Shown here in pieces: positions 1 through 5,937 of a DNA stretch of 6,273 nucleotides. This stretch comes from Actinomycetota bacterium. GTDB taxonomy: Bacteria > Actinomycetota > Actinomycetes > S36-B12. Every line of letters begins with the position of its first letter. The stretch's first letter is position 1. The notes under the pieces were generated by a model, which saw only the letters and a list, made by a program, of their open reading frames with translations, did not search any database and was not told the origin of the DNA. Made by a program: the position numbers and the translations under genes. Location of the stretch: assembly GCA_947472655.1 (NCBI GenBank), contig CANJCG010000086.1, forward strand, positions 1-6,273, read 5' to 3'.

Positions 1-90
1 ACCCCGGGTGGGCGTTACCCACCACCTTGCTCTGAGGAGCCCGGACTTTCCTCGACACTTTCATGCCGCGATCACCCAGCCAACTCGTCC
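1..90 (-). ncRNA. rnpB: RNase P RNA (M1 RNA, type A), 5' part, runs off the left edge
   Basis: This is the catalytic RNA of ribonuclease P, which trims the 5' leaders of precursor tRNAs. Read on the minus strand, the sequence carries the near-invariant block GAGGAAAGTCCGGGCTCC (rc of about 36-53). After it comes an actinobacterial-type hairpin, GGTGGTGGGTAACGCCCACC (rc of about 7-26), and then the CCGGGGT that opens the next conserved region. The preceding GACGAGTTGGC segment (rc of about 78-88) would be the 5' strand of helix P1. Its 3' partner lies off the window, so the exact 5' end (about 88-90) is inferred from the promoter spacing. Only the first 90 or so of an expected 350-450 nt are present. 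It is transcribed divergently from the DUF2256/photolyase unit. Identity is near certain; the end is accurate to a few bases. Confidence 0.95.
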
Positions 91-96
91 AAGACA

Positions 97-125
97 AGGC
101 TAGGGCGACATGTGTAAAAGGTCCA
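97..125 (-). promoter_or_regulatory. rnpB promoter (-35 TGGACC, 17 nt, -10 TAGCCT)
   Basis: On the minus strand, TGGACC (rc of 120-125) matches four of six bases of the TTGACA consensus. It stands 17 nt upstream of TAGCCT (rc of 97-102), a TANNNT actinobacterial -10 box. A start about 7 nt downstream falls at position 90, just where the RNase P RNA should begin. The promoter lies wholly inside the leader of the divergent DUF2256 gene, and partly inside its coding region if that gene starts at 110. The site is inferred from sequence match and spacing. Confidence 0.6.
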
Positions 126-142
126 ATGCGAGGATTACCTAC

Positions 143-280
143 ATGCCCGTCGCAAAGATTAAGCAGGGATTTACTCCCAAGACATGCGAGAGGTGCGGGC
201 GGCCCTTTGAATGGCGAAAGAAATGGGCTCGCGACTGGGAACAGGTGAAATATTGTTCACAGAAATGCAAGCAAGGATGA
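143..280 (+). CDS. DUF2256 family Cys4 mini-protein, upstream partner of the photolyase gene
   Basis: This is a 45-residue protein of the DUF2256 type. It has CxxC at C15/C18 and CxxxC at C38/C42, which should form one zinc-binding site. Between them is the family's basic-aromatic core, with PFEWRKKWARDWE at 21-33 and VKYCS at 35-39. DUF2256 has no established biochemical function that I know of; a zinc-ribbon role is inferred from the cysteines. ATG 143 is chosen because GAGG lies 9 nt upstream (130-133). An in-frame ATG at 110 would add 11 residues (beginning MCKRS) but has a weaker ribosome site. The stop overlaps the photolyase start as ATGA at 277-280, so the two are very probably co-translated. 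From memory, DUF2256 genes recur beside COG3046 photolyase-like genes, suggesting a shared role. The gene is easily missed because it is short and overlapped by another open frame. Confidence 0.88.
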   Translation: MPVAKIKQGFTPKTCERCGRPFEWRKKWARDWEQVKYCSQKCKQG

Positions 281-1773
281 TCACAGTCCTCGTTCCCTAT
301 GACCAACTCAGCCGCACTCACGGCGCAATGGCCAAGGCTCAGCCGAGCACGCATCAGATCCTGATGATCGAAAGCTCGTCAATGTTGAGTTCTCGTACCT
401 GGCATGCGCAACGGCTCTTTCTGTTGTTATCGGCCAGCGAGCACTTTGCTGTTGAACTCGAAACTGAAGGATTTACCGTTCACCGAGTTCGCGCCTCTTC
501 GCTACGAGCCGGAATTCAAGAATTTCGCACAGCGCATCCGGGTCAGGAAATAATTGCGACTCAGCCGCGTTCTCGTAAACTTCAGAGCGTCTTTGACGAA
601 CTGCGCATCGATGTATTTATCGATGATTCTTTCCTGACCACGCGTGAACAGTTTGCTTCATGGGCAGCCGGCCGAAAATCGCTTACTCAAGAACATTTCT
701 ATCGGTGGCAACGCAATCGGCTGGGATATCTCATGCAGGGTTCTACCCCGCTAGGAGATGTCTGGAATCTTGATAACGAGAACCGGCTACCCCCACCAAA
801 ATCCGGATACCAATGGCCCACACCGCCAACCTTCGAAGCTGACGACATCGATCGCTCCATGTTGGATCGATTGAGCAACAGCGAGTATTCACTTTGGGGA
901 TCACCTGCCGACGAGACTTGGGCAACAACTCGAGCCGGAGCATTACAGCAACTCAGTTGGTTTCTTGCCAATTCACTTGCCGGCTTTGGTCCTTATGAAG
1001 ACGCGATGCCCAAGGAAACTTGGTCGGCTCATCACTCAATGTTGTCTCCTTATCTCAACCTGGGTCTCATCAATCCGCAAGAAGTCTGCGATGCAGCAAT
1101 TGAGCGATTTAACCAAGGTGATGTTCCGCTTGCCTCAATCGAAGGCTTCATCCGACAGATCATCGGCTGGCGCGAATACATCAACGGCGTGTACTGGCTA
1201 TTCCCTGCCCAATATGAGCAAAGCAATTCTCTGGCCGCGCATCGGCCTTTGCTTCCGCTCTTCGAAGATCCCGCTGCCACCAAGATGGCTTGTATGAAAT
1301 CAACAGTTTCAGATATCGAACAACGCGGCTGGGCGCACCACATTCCTCGCCTCATGTTGCTGAGTAACCTGGCACTTCTCAGCGGTGTTGATCCACAAGA
1401 GTTTCTTGGTTGGATGCGACGAGTATTTATTGACGCGGCTGACTGGGTGATGGTTCCTAACGTCATCGGTATGGGTCTGCATGCTGATAGCGGAACAATG
1501 ATGACCAAGCCTTACATCGCTGGTGGGGCATACATCAAGCGCATGGGGCAGTTCTGTGGCGACTGTCAGTACAAACCCGCACTTCGAGTCGGTGATCAAG
1601 CCTGTCCGTTTACCACGCTGTACTGGGATTTTCTGGACCGTCATCAATCCGACTTTGCAGGCAACCATCGGATGGTCCAGCAATTTTCCGGACTGCGAAA
1701 GCTCAATAATCTGGAAGAAGTCAAAACACGTGCGCAGGAAGTCTTGAGCGGACTTTCTGACGGAACCGTATAA
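277..1773 (+). CDS. Iron-sulfur cryptochrome/photolyase (FeS-BCP, COG3046; PhrB-like (6-4) photolyase)
   Basis: This 498-residue flavoprotein belongs to the prokaryotic FeS-BCP group, whose characterised members such as Agrobacterium PhrB repair (6-4) photoproducts with blue light using FAD and a 4Fe-4S cluster. The N-terminal DPRP domain (about 1-130, with a DQLS motif at 9-12) binds the antenna, a lumazine in PhrB; the C-terminal helical domain binds FAD. Cluster ligands C339, C427, C430 and C443 are all present, with exactly the spacing of PhrB C350/C438/C441/C454. The HH pair at 354-355 matches the PhrB active-site His366 region, and length equals the family's (PhrB 507). Start 277 is chosen because MITVLVPYDQLS aligns with family N-termini and it overlaps the DUF2256 stop (ATGA). 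The frame is open back to 211, but that extension lies inside the DUF2256 gene. No strong ribosome site precedes it, consistent with translational coupling. Whether the substrate is (6-4) damage or a signalling role cannot be read from sequence. Confidence 0.93.
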   Translation: MITVLVPYDQLSRTHGAMAKAQPSTHQILMIESSSMLSSRTWHAQRLFLLLSASEHFAVELETEGFTVHRVRASSLRAGIQEFRTAHPGQEIIATQPRSRKLQSVFDELRIDVFIDDSFLTTREQFASWAAGRKSLTQEHFYRWQRNRLGYLMQGSTPLGDVWNLDNENRLPPPKSGYQWPTPPTFEADDIDRSMLDRLSNSEYSLWGSPADETWATTRAGALQQLSWFLANSLAGFGPYEDAMPKETWSAHHSMLSPYLNLGLINPQEVCDAAIERFNQGDVPLASIEGFIRQIIGWREYINGVYWLFPAQYEQSNSLAAHRPLLPLFEDPAATKMACMKSTVSDIEQRGWAHHIPRLMLLSNLALLSGVDPQEFLGWMRRVFIDAADWVMVPNVIGMGLHADSGTMMTKPYIAGGAYIKRMGQFCGDCQYKPALRVGDQACPFTTLYWDFLDRHQSDFAGNHRMVQQFSGLRKLNNLEEVKTRAQEVLSGLSDGTV

Positions 1774-1779
1774 CTACTT

Positions 1780-2163
1780 TCAAATAGAGGTGCAGGCTTG
1801 CGACCATAAGTCCGCTGGAACTTCGGTATCCACCGGTCGGGCACCATCGCCCGTTACTGAGCCGCAAACAGTCTCTGGCGCCTTCAGCACCCAATTCACA
1901 CCTGTGCGCTGAAATAGGTAGGTCTCCTTGGTTGCGGCGTCCTGAGCATCCATCACAGCTGCCTTTGCATAGGCCCAGTCACCGGAACACTTCAATGACT
2001 CAAAGGAGGTGATGTGCATTTCCGATTCATGCAAGAACATATCGATCGTGTTCTCGATCGTGGGCTGGTCGCAGGCCGTTGAAATTGGCTGATCGGCACT
2101 CCCCGACGAACAAGCGGCAAGGAATACCAGCGGAGCACACCACGCGAAGATTTTCACCATCAT
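1780..2163 (-). CDS. Small lipoprotein of unknown function
   Basis: This 127-residue protein has a lipoprotein signal peptide: a lysine at 4, a hydrophobic stretch to 17 and the lipobox LAAC at 15-18. C18 would be lipidated and the mature 110 residues anchored outside the cytoplasmic membrane. The mature part has four more cysteines (31, 59, 100, 124), suitable for two disulfides. Its middle reads CSGDWAYAKAAV at 59-70 and, after a gap, FQRTGVNWVL at 84-93. This resembles small secreted actinobacterial proteins that combine a CxxxWA strand with a later aromatic strand. I do not recognise a named family. Two consecutive ATGs (2161-2163 and 2158-2160) could serve as start; neither has a good ribosome site. 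It converges on the photolyase gene with a 6-nt gap and diverges from yaaA across 43 nt, so it is probably a single-gene transcript. Confidence 0.8.
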   Translation of the reverse strand: MMVKIFAWCAPLVFLAACSSGSADQPISTACDQPTIENTIDMFLHESEMHITSFESLKCSGDWAYAKAAVMDAQDAATKETYLFQRTGVNWVLKAPETVCGSVTGDGARPVDTEVPADLWSQACTSI

Positions 2164-2191
2164 GAAACCACGATCTCACACACTCATGCCC

Positions 2192-2197
2192 TACCGT
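2192..2197 (+). promoter_or_regulatory. Possible -10 box (TACCGT) for yaaA
   Basis: TACCGT fits the TANNNT pattern and ends 9 nt before the yaaA ATG at 2207, so a transcript starting near 2204-2207 would have little or no leader. This would explain the absence of a ribosome-binding site before yaaA. No convincing -35 box is visible. It is a weak single-motif match in the 43-nt divergent gap. Confidence 0.25.
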
Positions 2198-2206
2198 CAG
2201 TTCACC

Positions 2207-2968
2207 ATGTTGATTTTGCTGCCACCAAGCGAGGGCAAGTCCGCTCCCCTATCCGGCAATACCAATCAGCAGCTGTCTTTTACTGAATTGGATTCAACTC
2301 GAGCACAGGTCCGCAAAGCCTTAATCAAGATGTGTAAAGGCGATCTGCATACGGCAGCAAAGAACTTAGGCCTGGGCGTTACCCAGCTCGATGAAGTAAG
2401 CGCAAACGCTCGCCTAGATAAAGCAACATGCGGTCCGGCGATCGATGTCTACACAGGAGTGCTGTTCGAAGCCCTGGATGCTGCCTCACTCAATTCTAAG
2501 CATCGAGCAAAACTCAATAGCGTTGTCGCAATTTCATCAGCTCTCTTTGGACTCGTGCGCCCATTAGATCTCATCCCGCCTTATCGTCTCAGCGGTGATT
2601 CGATTCTTACCGGTTCGACTCGGCTGCCACAGGTGTGGAGAGAAAAAGTATCAGCAGTCATCGCGGCTTCCACCGGACCAATCATTGACTTGCGCTCGCA
2701 AACCTATGTTTCGCTAGGGCCCATTCCCGGTCAGTGCGATGAACGATCACTCTTGATTCGAGTCTTGTTTGAGAAGAACGGCAAACGAAGCGTGGTAAGT
2801 CATTTCAATAAGGCAACAAAGGGTGAGCTTGTGCGCGCACTCATCACAAGCGGTGCAGTCCCAAAAAACATCGATCAATTCTTAAACAGACTTTCAGATC
2901 TTGACTACGAGTGGGAACTCGATGAACGCAGAACAGGACCCGCGCGCCTTGACCTGATCACTCACTAA
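2207..2968 (+). CDS. yaaA: Peroxide stress protein YaaA (DUF328/UPF0246)
   Basis: This 253-residue cytoplasmic protein belongs to the YaaA family. In E. coli, YaaA lowers free intracellular iron during hydrogen peroxide stress, limiting Fenton damage to DNA and proteins; its biochemical activity is not fully defined. Family hallmarks are in order: LPPSEGK at 5-11, DVYTGVLFEAL at 80-90, SALFGLVRPLDLIPPYRLS at 111-129, QTYVSLGP at 165-172, and SHFNKATKGELVRAL at 198-212. Length is normal for the family. The frame is open back to 2162, but the start at 2207 is chosen because the family begins MLILLPPSEGKS; an ATG at 2186 (adding MPYRQFT) is the only sensible alternative. No ribosome site is visible. 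The last four bases overlap the end of the oppositely oriented RNase H gene (2965-2968). Next to a photolyase, it fits a DNA-damage-protection neighbourhood, though proximity alone does not show co-regulation. Confidence 0.93.
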   Translation: MLILLPPSEGKSAPLSGNTNQQLSFTELDSTRAQVRKALIKMCKGDLHTAAKNLGLGVTQLDEVSANARLDKATCGPAIDVYTGVLFEALDAASLNSKHRAKLNSVVAISSALFGLVRPLDLIPPYRLSGDSILTGSTRLPQVWREKVSAVIAASTGPIIDLRSQTYVSLGPIPGQCDERSLLIRVLFEKNGKRSVVSHFNKATKGELVRALITSGAVPKNIDQFLNRLSDLDYEWELDERRTGPARLDLITH

Positions 2969-4167
2969 ACAAACGGAAAAGTATCGATTCCGCGCAGGTG
3001 ACTGGATTCAGAAAAACTCATCAGCGAGTTATTGCCGTCGGCGAACCACATCATTGACGAGATCGAACCAGGGCGTAACTCCATCCGATACACGCTCTCG
3101 AGCGGAGCATCGACAGCAATGCCGGCCATGAGTTTGATCGGTGTCACGTGCGAAACGATCACGATGCGTTTGCCGTGATACTTTTTAAGCAATTCAAGTC
3201 GTCCACGATTGACTCGATCACGAACATCAGCGAAGGATTCACCACCCGGTGGGGCAACTTCCACGGATTCCAGCCACTGTTGCATCTCTTCTGGCCATTG
3301 GGCCTGAACTTCAGAAAAGGTGCAACCATCCCAATCGCCAAAAGAGCATTCTGCGAACTCCTCCATCACGATCAACTCTGCTTCGCAAAGGTCAGCAATG
3401 AATGTGGCAGTCTGGCGGGTACGAAGCAATGGCGAGGTGACGATCAGATCGATATCACCACGTTCTAAGAGATCTCGAGCGGCAGCTTGGGCTTGGGCGA
3501 TCCCGATCTCGGCTAGGCCAATATCTTGACCGCCAGTCCCGCTAAATCGCTTCTCCAAACTGAATGGGGTTGCACCGTGGCGCACCATGATGGTGACAGT
3601 TGGCGGGCCAACTTCATCCCAGCCGACCATGCGATTTGGAGCTTTTTCGGCCAGAAGACTCTGTGCAAATGCTTCTTCGACAGATGCCAATACATCGCTG
3701 GGATCGTCAAAAAGCATTGCTGCTTCGAAGGCGCGAGCGATTGGCTCTATCGCCCCAATCGCAGCGGCGTCTAACGCTTCATTGGCCAACGCATCAGCTG
3801 CAGCATTCTGTAAACGCGGTACCCACGTGTAGGTAACCTGGCCTGCCGGAAACACTGCTCGCACTTTCAACGCGAGTGCCTGCATATCTGGGTGCTTGAT
3901 TTTCCATCGCCCGCTCATCTGTTCAACTACAAGCTTTGAATCAAGGCGAACTTCGACGATCGCAGTGGGATCAAGGCTTTTTGCATGAACAAGCCCAGCT
4001 AGGGCCCCGCGATACTCCGCAACATTGTTGGTCGCGATACCGATGTATTCAGCGAGCTCAGCGATTAATTCACCCGTTACTGCATCCCGAACCACTGAGC
4101 CATAAGCGGCAGGACCGGGGTTTCCCCGAGACCCACCGTCAGCCTCAACAATGAACTGCCGACTCAT
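2965..4167 (-). CDS. Bifunctional RNase HI / acid phosphatase (histidine phosphatase, CobC-like)
   Basis: This 400-residue fusion is characteristic of actinobacteria; homologues are M. tuberculosis Rv2228c and Streptomyces SCO2299. Residues 1-131 form an RNase H domain that cuts the RNA strand of RNA-DNA hybrids. The four metal-binding acids are visible: D10 (in EADGGSRGNPG), E51 (in NNVAEYRG), D76 (in RLDSKLV) and D125 (in NAAADALAN). After a linker of about 55 residues, 190-400 form a histidine-phosphatase domain. It has the VRHG motif with nucleophile H197, the SPLLRTRQTA arginine motif at 245-254 and the second histidine H340 (IVSHVTPIK). In Rv2228c this domain has alpha-ribazole phosphatase activity of the CobC type. 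Start 4167 is where the family begins (MSRQFIVEADGG); the frame is open to 4218, inside the upstream gene. The stop and start overlap as TAATG, so it should be coupled to the zinc-ribbon gene. It is the last gene of the operon. Confidence 0.95.
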   Translation of the reverse strand: MSRQFIVEADGGSRGNPGPAAYGSVVRDAVTGELIAELAEYIGIATNNVAEYRGALAGLVHAKSLDPTAIVEVRLDSKLVVEQMSGRWKIKHPDMQALALKVRAVFPAGQVTYTWVPRLQNAAADALANEALDAAAIGAIEPIARAFEAAMLFDDPSDVLASVEEAFAQSLLAEKAPNRMVGWDEVGPPTVTIMVRHGATPFSLEKRFSGTGGQDIGLAEIGIAQAQAAARDLLERGDIDLIVTSPLLRTRQTATFIADLCEAELIVMEEFAECSFGDWDGCTFSEVQAQWPEEMQQWLESVEVAPPGGESFADVRDRVNRGRLELLKKYHGKRIVIVSHVTPIKLMAGIAVDAPLESVYRMELRPGSISSMMWFADGNNSLMSFSESSHLRGIDTFPFV

Positions 4168-4910
4168 TACAGACCGGACTCCGCGTTGCGAATCAAAATA
4201 CGCCGGCAATCCTCGCACCGAACAACTTCGTCATCGGGCGTTGCTCTGAGTTGCTCGATTTCGTTTGGTGGCAATTGCAGACGGCAACCTTGGCATTGAC
4301 CTCGGTGAAGATGGGCTGCTCCAACGCCTCCACTATCAACACGAATTCGTTCATACAGGGAAATCAAATCTGCAGGAATGCGAGCTGATAGTTCTTTTCG
4401 ATCAGCAACAGTGTTCTGACGCTCAGCATCAATTTCTGCAAGTAGACCGTCAACCTCGGCCTGCAAGATTTCACCTTCAGCTGTGGCTTTTGTATACCGA
4501 TCAGCAAATTCGCGGACCGCAGCATTTGCGCCTTCAACGCGATCCATAATTTCAAGTTCGATTTCTTCAAGTTCATTTTGCCGACGCGCAAGTGACTGTA
4601 ATTCGTGTTGCAAGTTCAACAATTGCTTTGGGTCACTGATTTGCCCGGAATCAAGAAGCACCTGATCCTTGGTCGCGCGCTCGCGTACCTGCTCAACATC
4701 GGAATCTGCTCGAGCCTGATCTCGTTCAAGGTCTGCAGCTATAACACCAGCTGCTACGTGCTCGTCGTGAATGCGTTGAATTCGCACTTTAAGTTCATCA
4801 AGTGCCACTCGCTGGGGCAGAGTCTTGTCACGATGATCCAGCTGAGCCGCTTTAGTATCGAGTTTTTGCAGATCAAACAGCAGTTGCTGTGCGGCAGCAT
4901 CAGCCTTCAT
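4167..4910 (-). CDS. Coiled-coil protein with C-terminal C4 zinc ribbon (COG1579, zf-RING_7; Rv2229c-like)
   Basis: This 247-residue protein is mostly a long charged helical hairpin (about 1-190, rich in E, Q, A, L and R with heptad-like spacing), followed by a C4 zinc ribbon. The four cysteines are C206/C209 (GQCQGCR) and C232/C235 (RCEDCRR). The family includes M. tuberculosis Rv2229c, Chlamydia CT398 (CdsZ) and Helicobacter HP0958 (FlgZ), the last of which binds flagellin mRNA. The actinobacterial role is not established, but nucleic-acid binding is plausible given its RNase H neighbour. The start is secure: AGGAG lies 6 nt upstream. Its first 11 nt overlap the end of the Nif3-like gene, and its stop overlaps the RNase H start by 1 nt, so the three are one translationally linked operon. 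The length and the ribbon are intact. Confidence 0.92.
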   Translation of the reverse strand: MKADAAAQQLLFDLQKLDTKAAQLDHRDKTLPQRVALDELKVRIQRIHDEHVAAGVIAADLERDQARADSDVEQVRERATKDQVLLDSGQISDPKQLLNLQHELQSLARRQNELEEIELEIMDRVEGANAAVREFADRYTKATAEGEILQAEVDGLLAEIDAERQNTVADRKELSARIPADLISLYERIRVDSGGVGAAHLHRGQCQGCRLQLPPNEIEQLRATPDDEVVRCEDCRRILIRNAESGL

Positions 4911-5754
4911 TAATTACTCCTAGGTCAATACTCGGACGGTGTGCCGTCCAGGGGTCAGTCGGGGTTACCGAGCAGTGTGCTGTGATCGTCTGACCCGTTT
5001 CGGCAAGATCCGATACAAGAAATTCTGCAGCTTGAATGAGCCAAGGGTATTCGCTGGCCCAATGAGCCACGTCAATGAGTGCGCAACCGCCTTCAGCGAG
5101 GTGATCCTGAGCACGGTGATGGCGTAGGTCTGAAGTCAGGTAGACATCACAGGACACAGTCGCAAGATCAAGGAGTGAGTCTCCCGCCCCTCCACACACG
5201 GCAACAGTGTTCACGAGCTGCATTGGGTCTCCAGCGACTCGCACCCCGTGATGAGTCGCAGGCAAGACCGCAGCAACCAATGCTGCGAACTGGTCAAGGG
5301 TGACGGGCTCGAAGAGTTCACCAATGCGCCCCGTTCCGGTGTTAGCAAGGAGTGGGTCCCCACTCAATGGATCAAGCGGACGCAAATTGTGCAGCCCAAG
5401 AACTCGTGCCAAAGCATCAGAAACTCCGGGGTTTGCGTGGTCTGCGTTGGTATGAGCGCTGGCTAGAGCAATGTCGTTGCGAATCAAGGTATGAATGACC
5501 TTGCCCTTGGAGTCTGTCGCACCAACACCATGAACACCACGCAGTAATAGCGGATGGTGCGAGATCACCAAATCAAATCCGCCCATGATCGCCTCATCGA
5601 CGACCACCTGTACTGGGTCAACGGCGAACAGCACGCGTTCAACGGGCCCACTCGGATCTCCACAGATCAAACCCACTGCATCCCAATCAGCCGCCAGACT
5701 GACGGGGTATCTGCGTTCTAGGGCTGCGAGCACCTGAGCAACGGTCACGGACAT
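4900..5754 (-). CDS. Nif3-like dinuclear metal centre protein (GTP cyclohydrolase I type 2 / YbgI-like; Rv2230c-like)
   Basis: This 284-residue protein of the Nif3/DUF34 family forms a hexameric toroid with a two-metal site in characterised members. Its true reaction is unresolved despite the common name GTP cyclohydrolase 1 type 2 homologue. Metal ligands are visible: H66 and H67 (VISHHPLL), H101 and D105 (SAHTNAD), and H231 and E235 (DVAHWASE). The N-terminal ADWDAVGLICGDP at 22-34 and the GTGRIGEL turn at 140-147 are family typical. It lacks the large central insertion found in longer (about 370-residue) members and matches the compact form. ATG 5754 fits the family start. No Shine-Dalgarno sequence is present, but a -10 box ends 6 nt upstream, suggesting leaderless translation. 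It is the first gene of the operon with the zinc-ribbon (11-nt overlap) and RNase H/phosphatase genes, the order seen in M. tuberculosis. Confidence 0.94.
   Translation of the reverse strand: MSVTVAQVLAALERRYPVSLAADWDAVGLICGDPSGPVERVLFAVDPVQVVVDEAIMGGFDLVISHHPLLLRGVHGVGATDSKGKVIHTLIRNDIALASAHTNADHANPGVSDALARVLGLHNLRPLDPLSGDPLLANTGTGRIGELFEPVTLDQFAALVAAVLPATHHGVRVAGDPMQLVNTVAVCGGAGDSLLDLATVSCDVYLTSDLRHHRAQDHLAEGGCALIDVAHWASEYPWLIQAAEFLVSDLAETGQTITAHCSVTPTDPWTAHRPSIDLGVINEG
4917..4921 (-). promoter_or_regulatory. Ribosome-binding site of the zinc-ribbon gene (AGGAG)
   Basis: AGGAG on the minus strand stands 6 nt before ATG 4910. It is the best Shine-Dalgarno match in the operon and lies inside the Nif3 coding region. 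It fixes the zinc-ribbon start and contrasts with the probably leaderless first gene. Confidence 0.75.
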
Positions 5755-5760
5755 AGTTCA

Positions 5761-5766
5761 AGGCTA
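5761..5766 (-). promoter_or_regulatory. Operon promoter -10 box (TAGCCT), leaderless arrangement
   Basis: TAGCCT (rc of 5761-5766) is followed by 6 nt and then the Nif3 ATG, so transcription starting 7 nt below the box begins at the A of ATG. This is the standard geometry of actinobacterial leaderless mRNAs and explains the missing ribosome site. The same hexamer serves the likely rnpB promoter. A clear -35 box is not seen. Confidence 0.55.
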
Positions 5767-5779
5767 CCCGTCACCGGGT
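5766..5779. repeat. Inverted repeat ACCCG-TCAC-CGGGT upstream of the operon
   Basis: A perfect 5-bp palindrome with a 4-nt loop overlaps the first base of the -10 box and covers the spacer side of the promoter. It could be a regulator site or simply chance in a GC-rich gap; no known operator is recognised. Confidence 0.35.
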
Positions 5780-5803
5780 GTGTGAGCGCCAGTAAAAGGG
5801 CAC

Positions 5804-5809
5804 TACTGT
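5804..5809 (+). promoter_or_regulatory. Possible -10 box (TACTGT) for tRNA-Val
   Basis: TACTGT fits TANNNT and would start transcription near 5816-5817, about 8 nt before the mature tRNA. The hexamer 17 nt upstream (TGTGAG) is a poor -35. It is divergent from the Nif3 operon promoter in a 70-nt gap. Confidence 0.4.
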
Positions 5810-5824
5810 TAGGTGCTCCATTTG

Positions 5825-5901
5825 GGGCGCATAGCTCAGTTGGCTAGAGCGCCGCCCTTACAAGGCGGATGTCGGGGGTTCGAGTCCCTCTGCGCCCACC
5901 A
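5825..5901 (+). tRNA. tRNA-Val (anticodon UAC), CCA encoded
   Basis: The complete cloverleaf can be folded by eye. The acceptor stem GGGCGCA (5825-5831) pairs with TGCGCCC (5891-5897). The D stem is GCTC/GAGC. The anticodon stem CCGCC (5852-5856) and GGCGG encloses the loop CTTACAA, with TAC at 5859-5861. The T arm is GGGGG-TTCGAGT-CCCTC, with one G-U pair. The discriminator A (5898) is followed by an encoded CCA at 5899-5901. UAC reads GUA and, with modification, other valine codons. A recombinase remnant lies 28 nt downstream pointing toward the 3' end, so this gene is a likely integration target that has been kept intact. Confidence 0.97.
5872..5901. other. Candidate attachment site in the tRNA-Val 3' end
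   Basis: Tyrosine recombinases commonly integrate at the T arm and acceptor end of tRNA genes and restore the gene with the element's own copy. Here a recombinase 3' end starts 28 nt beyond the CCA, the usual arrangement of integrase next to att. The second copy of this segment, which would prove an att site, is not in the window, so the exact core is unknown. Confidence 0.35.
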
Positions 5902-5905
5902 CGAG

Positions 5906-5937
5906 AACCCTCTGGTAGATAACGGGTTTTACGTTTT
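5906..5937 (+). terminator. Weak possible terminator after tRNA-Val
   Basis: AACCC (5906-5910) can pair with GGGTT (5924-5928) around a 13-nt loop and runs into TTTT, ACG, TTTT. The stem is short and the loop long, so it is only a weak intrinsic-terminator candidate. It overlaps the end of the recombinase remnant. Confidence 0.25.

Noticed and set aside
1..60. Pair of GGGTGGG/CCCACC arms at the left edge considered as a terminator or attenuator
   Set aside because: They are the conserved hairpin of RNase P RNA on the minus strand.
63..248. Open frame of 61 codons on the plus strand across the rnpB 5' end and the DUF2256 gene
   Set aside because: It starts inside rnpB, overlaps the DUF2256 gene in another frame, and its translation resembles no family.
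211..276. Upstream start for the photolyase (22 extra residues)
   Set aside because: The extension lies within the DUF2256 coding sequence, and homologues begin at the MITVLVPYDQLS segment (277).
1050..1683. Minus-strand frames of 124-152 codons opposite the photolyase
   Set aside because: They mirror the coding bias of the photolyase gene, and the translations look random.
3148..3836. Several plus-strand open frames of 69-106 codons opposite the RNase H/phosphatase gene
   Set aside because: They are antisense to a well-supported gene with all catalytic residues, mutually overlapping, and without recognisable domains or ribosome sites.
4168..4218. Longer N-terminus for the RNase H/phosphatase
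   Set aside because: It overlaps the end of the zinc-ribbon gene, and the RNase H fold begins at the MSRQFIVEADGG segment; the TAATG overlap at 4167 supports the shorter form.
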